From positions 79,702-143,701 of the forward strand of contig DASZBR010000005.1 in NCBI GenBank assembly GCA_035943935.1: a DNA stretch of 64,000 nt, read 5' to 3'. Origin of the DNA: DASZBR01 sp035943935. GTDB taxonomy: Bacteria; Pseudomonadota; Gammaproteobacteria; DASZBR01. Positions 8,042-16,948 of the stretch are shown piece by piece. The notes under the pieces are model-generated. The model made no database searches and had not been told where the DNA came from. It saw only the letters and a list, made by a program, of their open reading frames with translations. Made by a program: the position numbers and the translations under genes. Every line of letters starts with the position of its first letter. Within the stretch, counting starts at the first letter, position 1.

Positions 8042-8557
8042 TCAAGCATTTTCCAGTATCCATCCTTGTCTCGCGACAATCTCCAACAAAGAAATATCAT
8101 AGAATTTAGATGTCTTGTCATTCTCAAATGTTATAAATGCCGGCTGGCAATGTTCGCCGTGATCTTTTACGCCCGTTAGTACTTTATTATATTTTTTAAT
8201 AAATTCGGGCAATGTTTTTCCAACTACGACACCAATACTTTCTAGTCCACTGGGATACATGTGTACTTCACGTGGTGCAGGTAATTCAATAACGGATACG
8301 TCAACATTATCTTCAAGTTTTAATGGGTTTTTAAGAACCAGTACAGAAACCGCTCGGGTATTAAATTGCGTTTCTACAAATTGTTTGCAATATAACTTTA
8401 ATTGGTCGCGTAATTTTTCATATTCTGGAAGTGTGGTTGTTCGATAAAGCAGATGGCTCATGGGCATGCCGCTCATATCAATGCCAATTTTTTTCTGGCG
8501 ATGCAGTAAATCTGAAAAGAAAGTCTGGTAGTTGCCAATAATATCTTCAATATTCAC
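8042..8557 (-). CDS. YecM-like VOC superfamily protein
   Basis: A 171-residue protein resembling the YecM family, a metal-binding VOC-fold group of unknown function. The match rests on overall length, the MSHLLYRTTTLPEYEKLRDQL segment, the VIELPAPRE stretch and the HGEHCQPAFITF strand. It ends four bases from the convergent TPP-enzyme gene. No signal peptide or membrane helix is seen. The biochemical role is unknown for the family, and family assignment here is by eye. Confidence 0.65.
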   Translation of the reverse strand: MNIEDIIGNYQTFFSDLLHRQKKIGIDMSGMPMSHLLYRTTTLPEYEKLRDQLKLYCKQFVETQFNTRAVSVLVLKNPLKLEDNVDVSVIELPAPREVHMYPSGLESIGVVVGKTLPEFIKKYNKVLTGVKDHGEHCQPAFITFENDKTSKFYDISLLEIVARQGWILENA

Positions 8558-8596
8558 TGTGGTTTTCTCCGTATGGTCATTTCATAGGTAAGAATA

Positions 8597-9640
8597 CTAC
8601 AGCGAGTACCGCATCCAAATAGGCAAAATACTGGATAAATAATCCATAAATTTCCAAAGGCCTACGCGGTATTCGAGATTTCCAAATCGATCGGTTTTTG
8701 CTTGCGGAAAGGCAATCCCCAAACCAAATAATCCCGGCGCGATAATGCCGTTATGGGGATTATATTCAAGCTTGCCAATACCCGTGATGGGAATGCTGCG
8801 ACGTTCAAATCCAATCGCATAGATGGCTTTATTACACAGAGGTAAATAATGCTCTACATTTTCATCTGACGAATAGATTTGCTCTAATTTTGGGGGTAAT
8901 GCGCCATGCAGATTTTTTCGTGCCCATTCTGCTGTCGTTCCCTTGAGACCCGTATCGTCAAATAATATTTCAGACTCATCTAAATAAACCGCATAACGTA
9001 AAGGGGCGCGATAAAAGTTAATGACTTTTTTAACAGAGCTGACTTCTAATAAACTGCGAATAATTAATATGGCAGAATGCGAAGAGCCAAAAACGGCGAT
9101 GTTATCTTCGCCATTGCAATGTTCTGCTAAACGCCCACTGTCCATGGCAATCTCAAGTGGAATGGTTGTTATTCCAGAATGAGAAAATGCTTTAGGTTCT
9201 GATCCTACGGCTAATACAACGTTTTTTGCTATCAACGCTGAGTCTGATAATTGAATATGCCAGTGATTATTTTGCATGCTCAAGGCTTCAACGCTATTTT
9301 TAAAGATACTGACTTTTTTCATTAAGCGCTGTGTGACCCATCGTAAGGGTTCGGCCATTATATTTAAAAAGCAGGTTTGATCGGGATCTGCACGGTTTAG
9401 CGCAAAATTTTCTTTGCAGGTTGCGTACTCAAACGCTTGGCACGCTTCAAGGTATTTTAAGAATAATCCCACTTTGGTATTGCTCGGAACGTTCAGCCAT
9501 TTCGTGCCGAAATCACCCACCGCAAATGCGGGATCAATCCATGCGATGCGATGAGGTTCAACGCCGGCATCGAGTAATTTTCCTATGGCGGCAATCCCAG
9601 CAGGACCTGCGCCAACAACAGCCCAGTCAATGTTTTTCAT
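8597..9640 (-). CDS. FAD-dependent pyridine nucleotide-disulfide-type oxidoreductase
   Basis: A 347-residue flavoprotein with an N-terminal dinucleotide loop GAGPAG at 10-15 and a second nucleotide-binding segment around residues 170-185 (IAVFGSSHSAILIIRSLL). It lacks the redox CxxC of thioredoxin reductase. The layout resembles the flavin-containing monooxygenase or NAD(P)-binding Pfam group rather than glutathione reductase. It is transcribed divergently from a LysR gene 75 bases away, which is the usual regulator-target arrangement. Substrate unknown. Confidence 0.78.
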   Translation of the reverse strand: MKNIDWAVVGAGPAGIAAIGKLLDAGVEPHRIAWIDPAFAVGDFGTKWLNVPSNTKVGLFLKYLEACQAFEYATCKENFALNRADPDQTCFLNIMAEPLRWVTQRLMKKVSIFKNSVEALSMQNNHWHIQLSDSALIAKNVVLAVGSEPKAFSHSGITTIPLEIAMDSGRLAEHCNGEDNIAVFGSSHSAILIIRSLLEVSSVKKVINFYRAPLRYAVYLDESEILFDDTGLKGTTAEWARKNLHGALPPKLEQIYSSDENVEHYLPLCNKAIYAIGFERRSIPITGIGKLEYNPHNGIIAPGLFGLGIAFPQAKTDRFGNLEYRVGLWKFMDYLSSILPIWMRYSL

Positions 9641-9687
9641 GGGTAAATCGTAGGGTATAACCAGATATAAATAAAATTCATTGTTTA

Positions 9688-9709
9688 AATATAACTCATC
9701 AATTATATT
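9688..9709. promoter_or_regulatory. Dyad between FAD oxidoreductase and LysR gene
   Basis: AATATAA (9688-9694) and TTATATT (9703-9709) are perfect 7-base arms separated by 8 bases, in the 75-base divergent intergenic region and immediately before the LysR start codon. The geometry fits a LysR-type binding box. AT-rich sequence makes chance dyads common, so confidence is limited. Confidence 0.4.
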
Positions 9710-9715
9710 GATAAC

Positions 9716-10585
9716 ATGCGGATTACCTTAAAACAGATTGAAGTCTTCGTGACGTTGGCTAAAACGAGCAACATGACGCGCGCGTCTGAAACATTGCATA
9801 TGACGCAGTCGGCTTGCAGCATGGCATTGTCGACAATGGAGAGCCAATTGGGTGGTGTTTTATTCGACCGTCAGGGGAAAAAATTAATATTAAACGAACG
9901 GGGAAAAGTGGTGTTTCCAAAAGCCGCGAATATTATTACGCAAGTACAAGAATTGCAGGATGTGATGCGGGGAAAAAAAGAAGTGATGTTGGCGGGACAG
10001 TTAATTGTCGGTGCCAGTACTACGATAGGAAATTATTTACTTCCTGGAATGATAGGCAATTTTGTTACGCGTTACCCGCATACCAAAATCACCTTATGCG
10101 TTGAGAATACGGAGCGCATCATTGAGAAAGTATTAAAATTTGACATCGATGTGGGCATGATAGAAGGCAATTGTTATTCCGATGAAATTGACGTATTTCC
10201 TTGGAAAAAAGACGAATTGATTGTCATTGCTTCTCCCAAACATTCTTTGGCAAAACAAAAGAAAATGAGCTTAAGCGATCTTCAAAACGCTAAATGGATA
10301 TTGCGTGAAGTGGGTTCGGGCACGCGGGAAAAATTTGAAGAAGCAATGCGTGGAAAGATTCATCCTTTTTTAGAGTTGGGGCATACCGAGGCGGTTAAGC
10401 AAGCGGTTTGTGCAAATTTGGGTATCAGCTGTCTTTCACGAACGGCGGTGTCTGATTTGCTGAAGCGTGGCCAGCTTGTCGAATTAAAGACGCCATTTCT
10501 CAAATTAACCCGAGATTTTTATGTATTACTGCATAAAAAGAAGCATAAAACAGCGCTTTTAAGTAAATTCATGGCAGAGCTGTGA
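9716..10585 (+). CDS. LysR-family transcriptional regulator
   Basis: A 289-residue LysR regulator: N-terminal winged helix (residues 1-60, with NMTRASETLHMTQSACSMAL as the helix-turn-helix), linker helix, and an effector-binding domain from about residue 92 (LIVGASTTIGNYLLPGMI). The sequence resembles the CysB/CbbR-like branch. It is divergent from the FAD oxidoreductase gene, its probable target. The dyad at 9688-9709 sits just upstream of its ATG, consistent with autorepression. Confidence 0.9.
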   Translation: MRITLKQIEVFVTLAKTSNMTRASETLHMTQSACSMALSTMESQLGGVLFDRQGKKLILNERGKVVFPKAANIITQVQELQDVMRGKKEVMLAGQLIVGASTTIGNYLLPGMIGNFVTRYPHTKITLCVENTERIIEKVLKFDIDVGMIEGNCYSDEIDVFPWKKDELIVIASPKHSLAKQKKMSLSDLQNAKWILREVGSGTREKFEEAMRGKIHPFLELGHTEAVKQAVCANLGISCLSRTAVSDLLKRGQLVELKTPFLKLTRDFYVLLHKKKHKTALLSKFMAEL

Positions 10586-10669
10586 TATAGCAATAACGGT
10601 CAAATAAGCCGTTCATCTACAGCGTAACCTTAGCACTGTAAATAACGTGAGTGAGAGATTGAGAGACAT

Positions 10670-11524
10670 ATGAACTATGAGCGGCAATTAAATAAAGTTA
10701 TCGAGTTTATTGGTAAACATCTCGATGAAAAATTGACGCTGACTCAATTGAGTGAGGTAGCATGTTTTTCAAACTATCATTTTCATCGATTATTTACTGC
10801 TTATACGGGATTATCTTTGCAGCAATATATTCGTTGGCTTCGCTTAAAACGGGCGGCACACCAACTGGTTGCGGATAAAGATAAAACCATAATTGAAATC
10901 GCAATGAACGCAGGGTTTGAATCGCATGAGGCTTTTACGCGAGCATTTAAACAGGTGTGTGGTGAAAATCCTCGCACGTTTAGATCGCAGTTGAGTTGGA
11001 GTGCCTGGGAAAAGCCACCGTATTCATTGCCTATACCAAAAGGTGAATTAAAGATGAATGTGACTATCAAAAATATGCCGGCAAGACGTTTGGCGGTTGT
11101 GGAGCATCGTGGACATCCTGAAAAATTGGGTGAAAGCGTGAATCAATTAATGGACTGGGCAAAATCTCAATCCATGAATGTGCAACCAAAAGCAGGAGAA
11201 TCATTTGGGTTTGCGTATGATGATCCTAAAACAACGGCGCCAAAAGAGTTTCGATTTGATCTGGGTGTTACTGTGCCAGAACAATTGAAATTAAAAGGTA
11301 GCGTTGTTGAAAAGCGTTTGCCTTCGGGACGTTATGCAGTGGCCATGCACAAAGGTTCTCGCAATACGATTGGCGATACTATTTATGGTTTATACCGTGA
11401 TTGGTTGCCTCAATCGGGTGAAGAGCTGGGTGATTTACCCTGTATTTTTTGCTACTACAACTTCGATCATGAAGTGGCAGAAACCGAGGCTTTAACCGAG
11501 TGTTGGTTGTTGTTGAAAAACTAA
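10670..11524 (+). CDS. AraC-family regulator with GyrI-like effector domain
   Basis: A 284-residue protein in which an AraC double helix-turn-helix (residues 1-110, including FSNYHFHRLFTAYTGLSLQQ and AMNAGFESHEAFTRAFK) is fused to a C-terminal GyrI/SbmC-like domain (about 128-284, with MPARRLAVVEHRGHPEKLG). This matches Rob-like and other multidrug-sensing regulators in which the GyrI domain binds hydrophobic drugs. A strong hairpin terminator follows at 11534. No obvious target gene is adjacent on the same strand. Confidence 0.9.
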   Translation: MNYERQLNKVIEFIGKHLDEKLTLTQLSEVACFSNYHFHRLFTAYTGLSLQQYIRWLRLKRAAHQLVADKDKTIIEIAMNAGFESHEAFTRAFKQVCGENPRTFRSQLSWSAWEKPPYSLPIPKGELKMNVTIKNMPARRLAVVEHRGHPEKLGESVNQLMDWAKSQSMNVQPKAGESFGFAYDDPKTTAPKEFRFDLGVTVPEQLKLKGSVVEKRLPSGRYAVAMHKGSRNTIGDTIYGLYRDWLPQSGEELGDLPCIFCYYNFDHEVAETEALTECWLLLKN

Positions 11525-11533
11525 AGCGTCATG

Positions 11534-11561
11534 CTAAACCCGTCGAGTGCGGCGGGTTTAG
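11534..11561 (+). terminator. Rho-independent terminator after AraC-GyrI gene
   Basis: Arms CTAAACCCG and CGGGTTTAG enclose a short loop and are followed by a T-rich run that ends in six Ts at 11575-11580. The stem is strong and lies 10 bases beyond the stop codon. It may also help terminate the convergent serine hydrolase gene. Confidence 0.82.
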
Positions 11562-11571
11562 ATTTTGTGAT

Positions 11572-12930
11572 TTATTTTTTGCCCAATGTTGGAGATTTAT
11601 GTTGCGCTGTTTCTTGTGGAGTATTTGTTGCGGGCAGCCACTTTTCGGTATTGAGTTTTTCAATGAATTTTTGATAAAGCTCAGGGTTTTTTATATTAAT
11701 TCTTAATATCGATTTATTGTCTTTCTCAGCTATCGTTGCTGAGTCATCTTCGCCGCGGACTTTCTCAAACTCGTGCTCAATCAGTTTGACGAGTAACCCC
11801 GCTTTGTCAGAATCACAGGTGATTACTAAAGTATTTTGCCAAGGTTCGTAGTCTTTTTTGACGAGATTTTTTTCTACTAAATACGCTAACCAGGCAGCTC
11901 TCATCGTAGGCGGTATTTCGTATTTCATATTATCCCACGTCTCGAATCTTTCTTTTTCTGCGAGATTTTCTACGCTATGGCGCTGATAACCATATTTTCC
12001 CATCACAAAGTTAAGTCCATGATTTAAATCGGTAACCGTTGAGGTAATAACAGGATCTACAAGGGATAACCCATTTTGTGCTTTATCCGCAAAATAAACA
12101 CAGCTTATGCCCGTCGTTAAATTCATTGCAACAAATGATTTACTGACACCTGCGTCACCCCAATGAAAAGCAATGATGCCATTGTCTGTTTTTTCCAATA
12201 ACCAACCTAAACCCGAATCAATAGCTTGTAGATCTTGCGTCTGCAATTCTTTGTTTTCTACTTTTTGCTTTGCCCATGAATCTGTCATGAGGGAAATTGC
12301 TGGCTTAAAGACTTCGTGCATGTTGGGATTACGCAACATAGCTTTCATGAAAATCGCGTAATCTTCTGCGGTTGTTTTCAGGGTATAAGCTGCGTGTAGC
12401 GGATCTTTATGGTCTCTATCTATGAAGCTACTATTTTTCATGCCCAAAGCCAAAGGTCCAAATACTATTTCTTGAGCGAGCTCTTCAAGTGATTTTCCAT
12501 AATGTTTTTCAATGACATCTTGTAAGTATTTATAAGCGGTTCCAGAGTAAGCATATTCATCGCCGGGTTTAAATTGAAAGCGAAAAGATTGATCTGGAAA
12601 TAAATCTTGAGCGGGAATGCCAGATTGATGGGATAATACTTTTCGTGCAGTGACTAATTCGCGGTGTTCATATCCTTCCAGTCGCGGGTGTTTATAAAAA
12701 TTATCGAGAGGAGCATCTAAATTAAATCCACGTTCTTGTGCGAGCTTTACTATTAAATAAGCAAATACAGGTTTGCTTAGCGAAGCGGCTTTAGATTGTT
12801 TGGGTACGGCTCCCAGTGTCAGATGTTCATCAAGTTCGCTACTTTTAAGAGTATGAATATCTAAGCCGGTCACGCCGACTTTTAGTCTCAGCTTTTCAAT
12901 ACCGGTTTTATCAAGCTTTTTATCAAGCAT
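11572..12930 (-). CDS. Class C beta-lactamase-fold serine hydrolase with C-terminal extension
   Basis: A 452-residue protein with the SxxK catalytic motif at Ser50-Lys53 (SLSK), a YSG motif at 128-130 in the YxN position, and HWG at 256-258 in the KTG position. These define the penicillin-binding/beta-lactamase-like serine hydrolase family. Unlike true AmpC it has no signal peptide, so it is cytosolic or secreted by another route. Residues after about 330 form an extra domain not needed for catalysis. Role could be esterase, peptidase or secreted effector; the sequence does not decide. Confidence 0.8.
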   Translation of the reverse strand: MLDKKLDKTGIEKLRLKVGVTGLDIHTLKSSELDEHLTLGAVPKQSKAASLSKPVFAYLIVKLAQERGFNLDAPLDNFYKHPRLEGYEHRELVTARKVLSHQSGIPAQDLFPDQSFRFQFKPGDEYAYSGTAYKYLQDVIEKHYGKSLEELAQEIVFGPLALGMKNSSFIDRDHKDPLHAAYTLKTTAEDYAIFMKAMLRNPNMHEVFKPAISLMTDSWAKQKVENKELQTQDLQAIDSGLGWLLEKTDNGIIAFHWGDAGVSKSFVAMNLTTGISCVYFADKAQNGLSLVDPVITSTVTDLNHGLNFVMGKYGYQRHSVENLAEKERFETWDNMKYEIPPTMRAAWLAYLVEKNLVKKDYEPWQNTLVITCDSDKAGLLVKLIEHEFEKVRGEDDSATIAEKDNKSILRINIKNPELYQKFIEKLNTEKWLPATNTPQETAQHKSPTLGKK

Positions 12931-13017
12931 AACGTTGCTCCGTCCAGGTTCTTGTAGGGTAAGTATAGTTCATGTTTGGTGGGGTGGGAGGGCAGGGCAA
13001 ATGCATCTAAATTGGCG

Positions 13018-13060
13018 TTGCCCGGATTTCGTTACGCTGCGCTCCACTCAATCCGGGCAA
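13018..13060. repeat. REP-type palindrome (copy A)
   Basis: TTGCCCGGATT at 13018-13028 and AATCCGGGCAA at 13050-13060 form perfect 11-base arms. The inner sequence contains the GCTGCGCT core shared with the copies around the RAYT gene at 59127. It lies in the gap between the serine hydrolase and the RelBE-like module. Confidence 0.85.
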
Positions 13061-13134
13061 CAAGACTGCAACTTATGGTAAACTGAGGCCATTATTCGAT
13101 TGTCGCCGCCCCCATATTCATTGAGGAGAACATT

Positions 13135-13332
13135 ATGTTCGCAATACATGAGCAGTATCTGATAAATGAAAAAGGACAGAAAAAAGCTGTCGTTTTGCCT
13201 GTGTCTGAGTGGAAAAAAGTTCTTGAGATTCTCGAAGAATATGAAGACATTCGCGCCTATGATCAGGCCAAAGCCAAAAAATCTGATCCAGTTTCATTTA
13301 AAAAGATAGCAGCGAAATTAAAACATGGCTGA
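13135..13332 (+). CDS. Antitoxin of RelBE/ParDE-like module
   Basis: A 65-residue protein with an N-terminal Phd/RelB-like half (QYLINEKGQKKAVVLPVSEWKKVLEILEEYEDI) and a charged, probably disordered C-terminus that would wrap the toxin. GAGGAG precedes ATG 13135. Its last 8 bases overlap the toxin start, so the pair is translated together. Members of this group bind their own promoter. A REP palindrome copy lies about 75 bases upstream. Confidence 0.85.
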   Translation: MFAIHEQYLINEKGQKKAVVLPVSEWKKVLEILEEYEDIRAYDQAKAKKSDPVSFKKIAAKLKHG

Positions 13333-13582
13333 TTATCAAATTAACATTGAGAAAACTGCTGCAAAATCCCTTCAAAAAATACCGAAATCGGATCAAGCAA
13401 AAATTATTAATGCAATACAACCTCTCGCGCATAACCCAAGGCCTTCTGGTTGCAAAAAACTGGTCGGTAGAGATGGCTGGAGAATTAGGATTGGAAACTA
13501 TCGCGTTATCTATGAAATTAATGATGGCCAATTACGTATTTTAATTATTGAAATTGGTCACCGAAAAGAAATATATCGATAA
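13325..13582 (+). CDS. RelE/ParE-family toxin
   Basis: An 85-residue RelE-fold toxin: an N-terminal helix rich in Lys (EKTAAKSLQKIPKSDQAKI), then PLAHNPRPSGCKKLVG, DGWRIRIGNYRVIYEIND, and a C-terminal strand ending HRKEIYR. The Arg-rich pattern and the final HRKEIY are typical of mRNA interferase RelE relatives. It is complete and coupled to the antitoxin gene. Ribosome-dependent mRNA cleavage is the likely activity by family. Confidence 0.9.
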   Translation: MADYQINIEKTAAKSLQKIPKSDQAKIINAIQPLAHNPRPSGCKKLVGRDGWRIRIGNYRVIYEINDGQLRILIIEIGHRKEIYR

Positions 13583-13616
13583 CTTTTTCTGAGATTACCT
13601 ATCTTCTGCAGCTTGC

Positions 13617-13778
13617 TCAGCCTCTTCGTCTATTCTTATTAACCAAGCCAAGTTTTTCTCCTAACTCTTCAAGTGATATGGTCTTATTTTTTTTCTCAAG
13701 CACAGCAACAGTCAGTAGATAATCTTCTTGGTCTTCCAAGAATTCTTTAATGGCTTTTGGCAATCGTATTGCAAACAT
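13617..13778 (-). CDS. Orphan RelB/RHH-type antitoxin
   Basis: A 53-residue protein starting at ATG 13778, which follows an AAAGGTG ribosome site; an upstream in-frame start would overlap the MFS gene. The sequence MFAIRLPKAIKEFLEDQEDYLLTVAV followed by ISLEELGEKLGL resembles small ribbon-helix-helix antitoxins. No toxin gene follows it on the minus strand. It faces the RelE toxin gene with 34 bases between, so it may be a remnant of a second module. Confidence 0.6.
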   Translation of the reverse strand: MFAIRLPKAIKEFLEDQEDYLLTVAVLEKKNKTISLEELGEKLGLVNKNRRRG

Positions 13779-13791
13779 GGTTTCACCTTTT

Positions 13792-15033
13792 CTATGCGGA
13801 TAATTCTCTGGCAGCATGATACCGCATATAAATCAGCGATAAAATACTGATTATTAAACATCCCAGTGCAACCCACAGTGGAGTAGCTGCACCAAATTTG
13901 GCTAATACCCCCGCACCTAAACCGGTAACGCCAAACGAAAATGCGCTGATGGCACCCGTCAATCCCATGATCCAGCCTTGTTTGTTTTTATCGACTTGTT
14001 CAGAAAAAAGGCTGACTAATACGGAATATCCAATCGCAAGACTTGTTGCTGCAGGTATGGCTAATATCCATGCGGATAATTCATGATGAATGAATAAAAT
14101 GCCCAGAATAAAAAGTCCAATAAGACTAATAGAAACCAATGCAATATTGCGTAAGGAAAAACGAGCCGTGATAACACTGAGAAGATAACAAAAAGCTAAT
14201 GTAAATCCTACGCCAATGCACGCCATATAAATACCAATTTCATTGGGTGATAAGTGATAACGCAGTGTTAAAAATAGCGCGATAAATTGAACAAACGTCG
14301 CCCATCCTAATTGCATAAATAAAAATGCCATTGTTAATCCAAAAAGACGTGGCATTGTAAATGCTGAAGTAATGACATTTAATCCAGAGAGAGGATGAAC
14401 TTGTTTTTTTTCTACTGGAACAAAGGTCTCTCGAAAAGCAAAATACAAATATACAAGATTTACCGCAGAAATGATTGCGGCAAAATAAAGTGGCGTTGTT
14501 ACATGAAACCAGCTTGCCCATCGTGGATTTGACAGTGTTCCAGAAAGTAGTGGGCCCAAAATAGATCCCATCGATACGGCTAATAAAATATAACCAATAT
14601 TGGTCGTTCTCTGTTTTTCAGAACTAATATCAGTAATTGCTGCTTGTGCCGTTGATAGGCTTCCGCCCGTAAATCCTGCAATTACGCGTCCAAATAGCAG
14701 TAAAGAAACAGAATGTATAAGAACAGCAAATGCCGCTAATAAATAGGATAAAAAAGTTCCGAGCAGCGCAATAATTAAAATGCGTTTACGACCTAATCGA
14801 TCAGAAAGATCTCCCAAGATGGGTGCGCCAAAAAACATGGCAAGCGATGCAATGCCTTGCACTAAACCAAACATGAAATAACGCATCGAGGGTATTGCGT
14901 GAATGGACAGTATGCTGGTGTCAGTATTAAGAAACAGCGTAGGTAATAATGGCAATAATATTGAACTGCTGAGCATATCGACAAAGATCACCATGAATAA
15001 AGGAAGTATGCGAAAAAAGTTTTGTGCGGACAT
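13792..15033 (-). CDS. MFS transporter, TetA/DHA1-like
   Basis: A 413-residue inner-membrane protein with about 12 hydrophobic segments. The loop GDLSDRLGRKR after the second helix is MFS motif A, and GRVIAGFTGGSLSTAQAAI resembles motif C-region sequences of TetA-type drug:proton antiporters. Likely function is efflux of a drug or metabolite. It is followed within 14 bases by the orphan antitoxin gene on the same strand, and preceded by the Dabb gene 30 bases away, which may be co-transcribed. Confidence 0.88.
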   Translation of the reverse strand: MSAQNFFRILPLFMVIFVDMLSSSILLPLLPTLFLNTDTSILSIHAIPSMRYFMFGLVQGIASLAMFFGAPILGDLSDRLGRKRILIIALLGTFLSYLLAAFAVLIHSVSLLLFGRVIAGFTGGSLSTAQAAITDISSEKQRTTNIGYILLAVSMGSILGPLLSGTLSNPRWASWFHVTTPLYFAAIISAVNLVYLYFAFRETFVPVEKKQVHPLSGLNVITSAFTMPRLFGLTMAFLFMQLGWATFVQFIALFLTLRYHLSPNEIGIYMACIGVGFTLAFCYLLSVITARFSLRNIALVSISLIGLFILGILFIHHELSAWILAIPAATSLAIGYSVLVSLFSEQVDKNKQGWIMGLTGAISAFSFGVTGLGAGVLAKFGAATPLWVALGCLIISILSLIYMRYHAARELSA

Positions 15034-15062
15034 GGTGTTTTCTCTGGATGCGTTTGTGGAAT

Positions 15063-15374
15063 TTAATATTCTAAATCAAATCCCATCAATCCCGCATAAC
15101 CTCCCTCAGCAATATTCACAATCCCATCTTTGGCGGGATGTGTTACAGGATCGGTTAAAAATAAATTCATGGCTTTTTTGTCTAGAAAATCAATCGAAAA
15201 CGCGTGGCTAAATACATTCGAGCCTTTGCCTTCATGCAATGCACATCTGCCGCCTACCATTGTCACAATGCCGGGTAGTTTCTTTTTTAAGGATAGAAAG
15301 TCGGCGCAGGCGGCTTCAATCACTTGTTCGGATAAGCCCGCTTTCGTTTTAAATAATATGGTATGTCTGATCAT
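15063..15374 (-). CDS. Dabb (stress-responsive alpha/beta-barrel) protein
   Basis: A 103-residue Dabb-domain protein: it opens MIRHTILFKTKAGLSE, has the central VFSHAFSIDFLDKKAMNLFL segment and the conserved His-Pro in DPVTHPAKD. These dimeric barrels are found in stress proteins and cyclases such as olivetolic acid cyclase. It lies 30 bases upstream of the MFS gene on the same strand. It is divergent from a LysR gene at 15476; the gap holds an ATAAT-N8-ATTAT dyad at 15436-15453 overlapping a TATAAT box. Confidence 0.83.
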   Translation of the reverse strand: MIRHTILFKTKAGLSEQVIEAACADFLSLKKKLPGIVTMVGGRCALHEGKGSNVFSHAFSIDFLDKKAMNLFLTDPVTHPAKDGIVNIAEGGYAGLMGFDLEY

Positions 15375-15475
15375 GTTGATTCGCCTTGTTTAGATATAAC
15401 CATATCAGCATTGTATGCCCAGCTTATATATTAGTATAATTCATATTGATTATAGTGAGTATTTAGGAGATTAAT

Positions 15476-16384
15476 ATGTCGAGTGTCAATTTCAACCTGC
15501 TTAAGGCGTTAGACTCGCTGTTATCTGAACAGCATGTCTCTAAAGCGGGAGAGCGGGTCGGCATAACCCAATCTGCGATGAGTATTGCGCTGGGTCAGTT
15601 ACGGATTATTTATAAAGACGAGTTGCTGGTTCGCGGCGCGCAGGGGCGCATGGAGCTAACGGAATTCGCTAAAAATTTATCTGTGCCAGTTAGAGAAGCC
15701 ATTCGGCATATCGAGACCGTATTTGTGGCACATAAGCCGTTTGAGCCCAGTACGTCAAATCGAACATTTCATATTGGCATGTCAGATTATATTGCTTTCG
15801 TTATATTGCCGAGATTAATGCGCAGACTCGCGCGTCTCGCGCCCGATATTAAAATCGTTCAGCATGCCGTTAATCATATGGATGGCTTAAAAACTATAGA
15901 AGATCATGGCTTAGATGTTGTGATGGGGGATTTCAAATCTGTCCCACAAAGTTTAAAAACCATATCTTTATTTACTGATAAGGGCGTTATCGTTGCGGAT
16001 AAAAAACACCCGGCTTTTCATCGAGGCGCATTAACAACGAAGATGCTGACAGAATATCCGCAGGTATTTGTAGCACTCGAAAGCCAGCCGGAAGAAAATT
16101 TTATTGCAGAAATGCTTAAAAAGATGGGACATTCTATTAAGATAAGCTTAATCACGCCGCATACGTTAATTGCATTACAGACTTTACCGGGTACTACGTT
16201 AATGACTAATACCGTAGAAAGATTAGCGAAACCTTTTCTTGAGCCCTTAGGTTTAGCAATGCACGAAACGCCGTATAAATTACGTCATTATCACGCGCAA
16301 TTGTATTGGCATGCGCGTAATCAAAATGATCAAGGGCATAAGTGGTTGAGAGAATTAATTAAAGAAATTGCGAGAGTTTTATGA
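15476..16384 (+). CDS. LysR-family transcriptional regulator (NodD-like)
   Basis: A 302-residue LysR protein. The helix-turn-helix is HVSKAGERVGITQSAMSIAL and the effector domain starts near residue 95. The full arrangement resembles the NodD/PcpR branch. AGGAG precedes ATG 15476. It is divergent from the Dabb-MFS pair, its most likely target, and its stop overlaps the next gene (acetyltransferase) by 4 bases, so regulator and acetyltransferase are translationally coupled. Confidence 0.9.
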   Translation: MSSVNFNLLKALDSLLSEQHVSKAGERVGITQSAMSIALGQLRIIYKDELLVRGAQGRMELTEFAKNLSVPVREAIRHIETVFVAHKPFEPSTSNRTFHIGMSDYIAFVILPRLMRRLARLAPDIKIVQHAVNHMDGLKTIEDHGLDVVMGDFKSVPQSLKTISLFTDKGVIVADKKHPAFHRGALTTKMLTEYPQVFVALESQPEENFIAEMLKKMGHSIKISLITPHTLIALQTLPGTTLMTNTVERLAKPFLEPLGLAMHETPYKLRHYHAQLYWHARNQNDQGHKWLRELIKEIARVL

Positions 16385-16917
16385 AGATAATTGAAACAGA
16401 AAGACTGATTTTAAGAACATGGAAAGATAATGATGCGGATGAATTTTACCGCATCAATCAAGATCCTAGTGTTATTGAATTTTTGCTTGGGCCTTTAACT
16501 TTGCAAGAAGTAAAAGATTTTATTGCATCGGTGAATCAACAGTTTGATAAAACGGGATACACGCTTTTTGCAGTAGAAGAAAAATCAAGCGGAAAACTCA
16601 TTGGTTTTATTGGTCTCAGTTCGCCAACATGGGAGTCTCACTTTACGCCTTGTGTAGAAATTGGATGGCGTTTGGGGTCAGAGTTTTGGAATAAAGGTTA
16701 TGCAACGGAAGGCGCAAAAGCTGTTTTAAAATATGGTTTTGAAACGGTCGGTCTGAAAGAGATCGTTTCATTTACGGTGCCTGCAAATGTTCGCTCAATT
16801 CGTGTAATGGAAAGAATTGGAATGGTGCGTGATACGCGTGATGATTTTTTGCATCCTAAATTGTCGCCTGAGCATATGCTTTCTCAGCATATTCTATATA
16901 GAATCAAAAGGCCGTGA
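16381..16917 (+). CDS. GNAT acetyltransferase, RimJ/RimL-like
   Basis: A 178-residue GNAT enzyme of the RimJ/RimL group: it opens IIETERLILRTWKDNDADEF, has the acetyl-CoA loop around GSEFWNKGYATEGAKAVL and the VPANVRSIRVMERIGM segment typical of this branch. These enzymes acetylate protein N-termini or small amines. Translationally coupled to the LysR gene. Substrate unknown. Confidence 0.87.
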   Translation: MKIIETERLILRTWKDNDADEFYRINQDPSVIEFLLGPLTLQEVKDFIASVNQQFDKTGYTLFAVEEKSSGKLIGFIGLSSPTWESHFTPCVEIGWRLGSEFWNKGYATEGAKAVLKYGFETVGLKEIVSFTVPANVRSIRVMERIGMVRDTRDDFLHPKLSPEHMLSQHILYRIKRP

Positions 16918-16948
16918 TCTACGAACTGCACAAAATAGGATATAGATT

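Noticed and set aside
10595..10615. Short hairpin AACGG/CCGTT after the LysR gene at 10585
   Set aside because: A stem of only five bases with no T run; could be chance.
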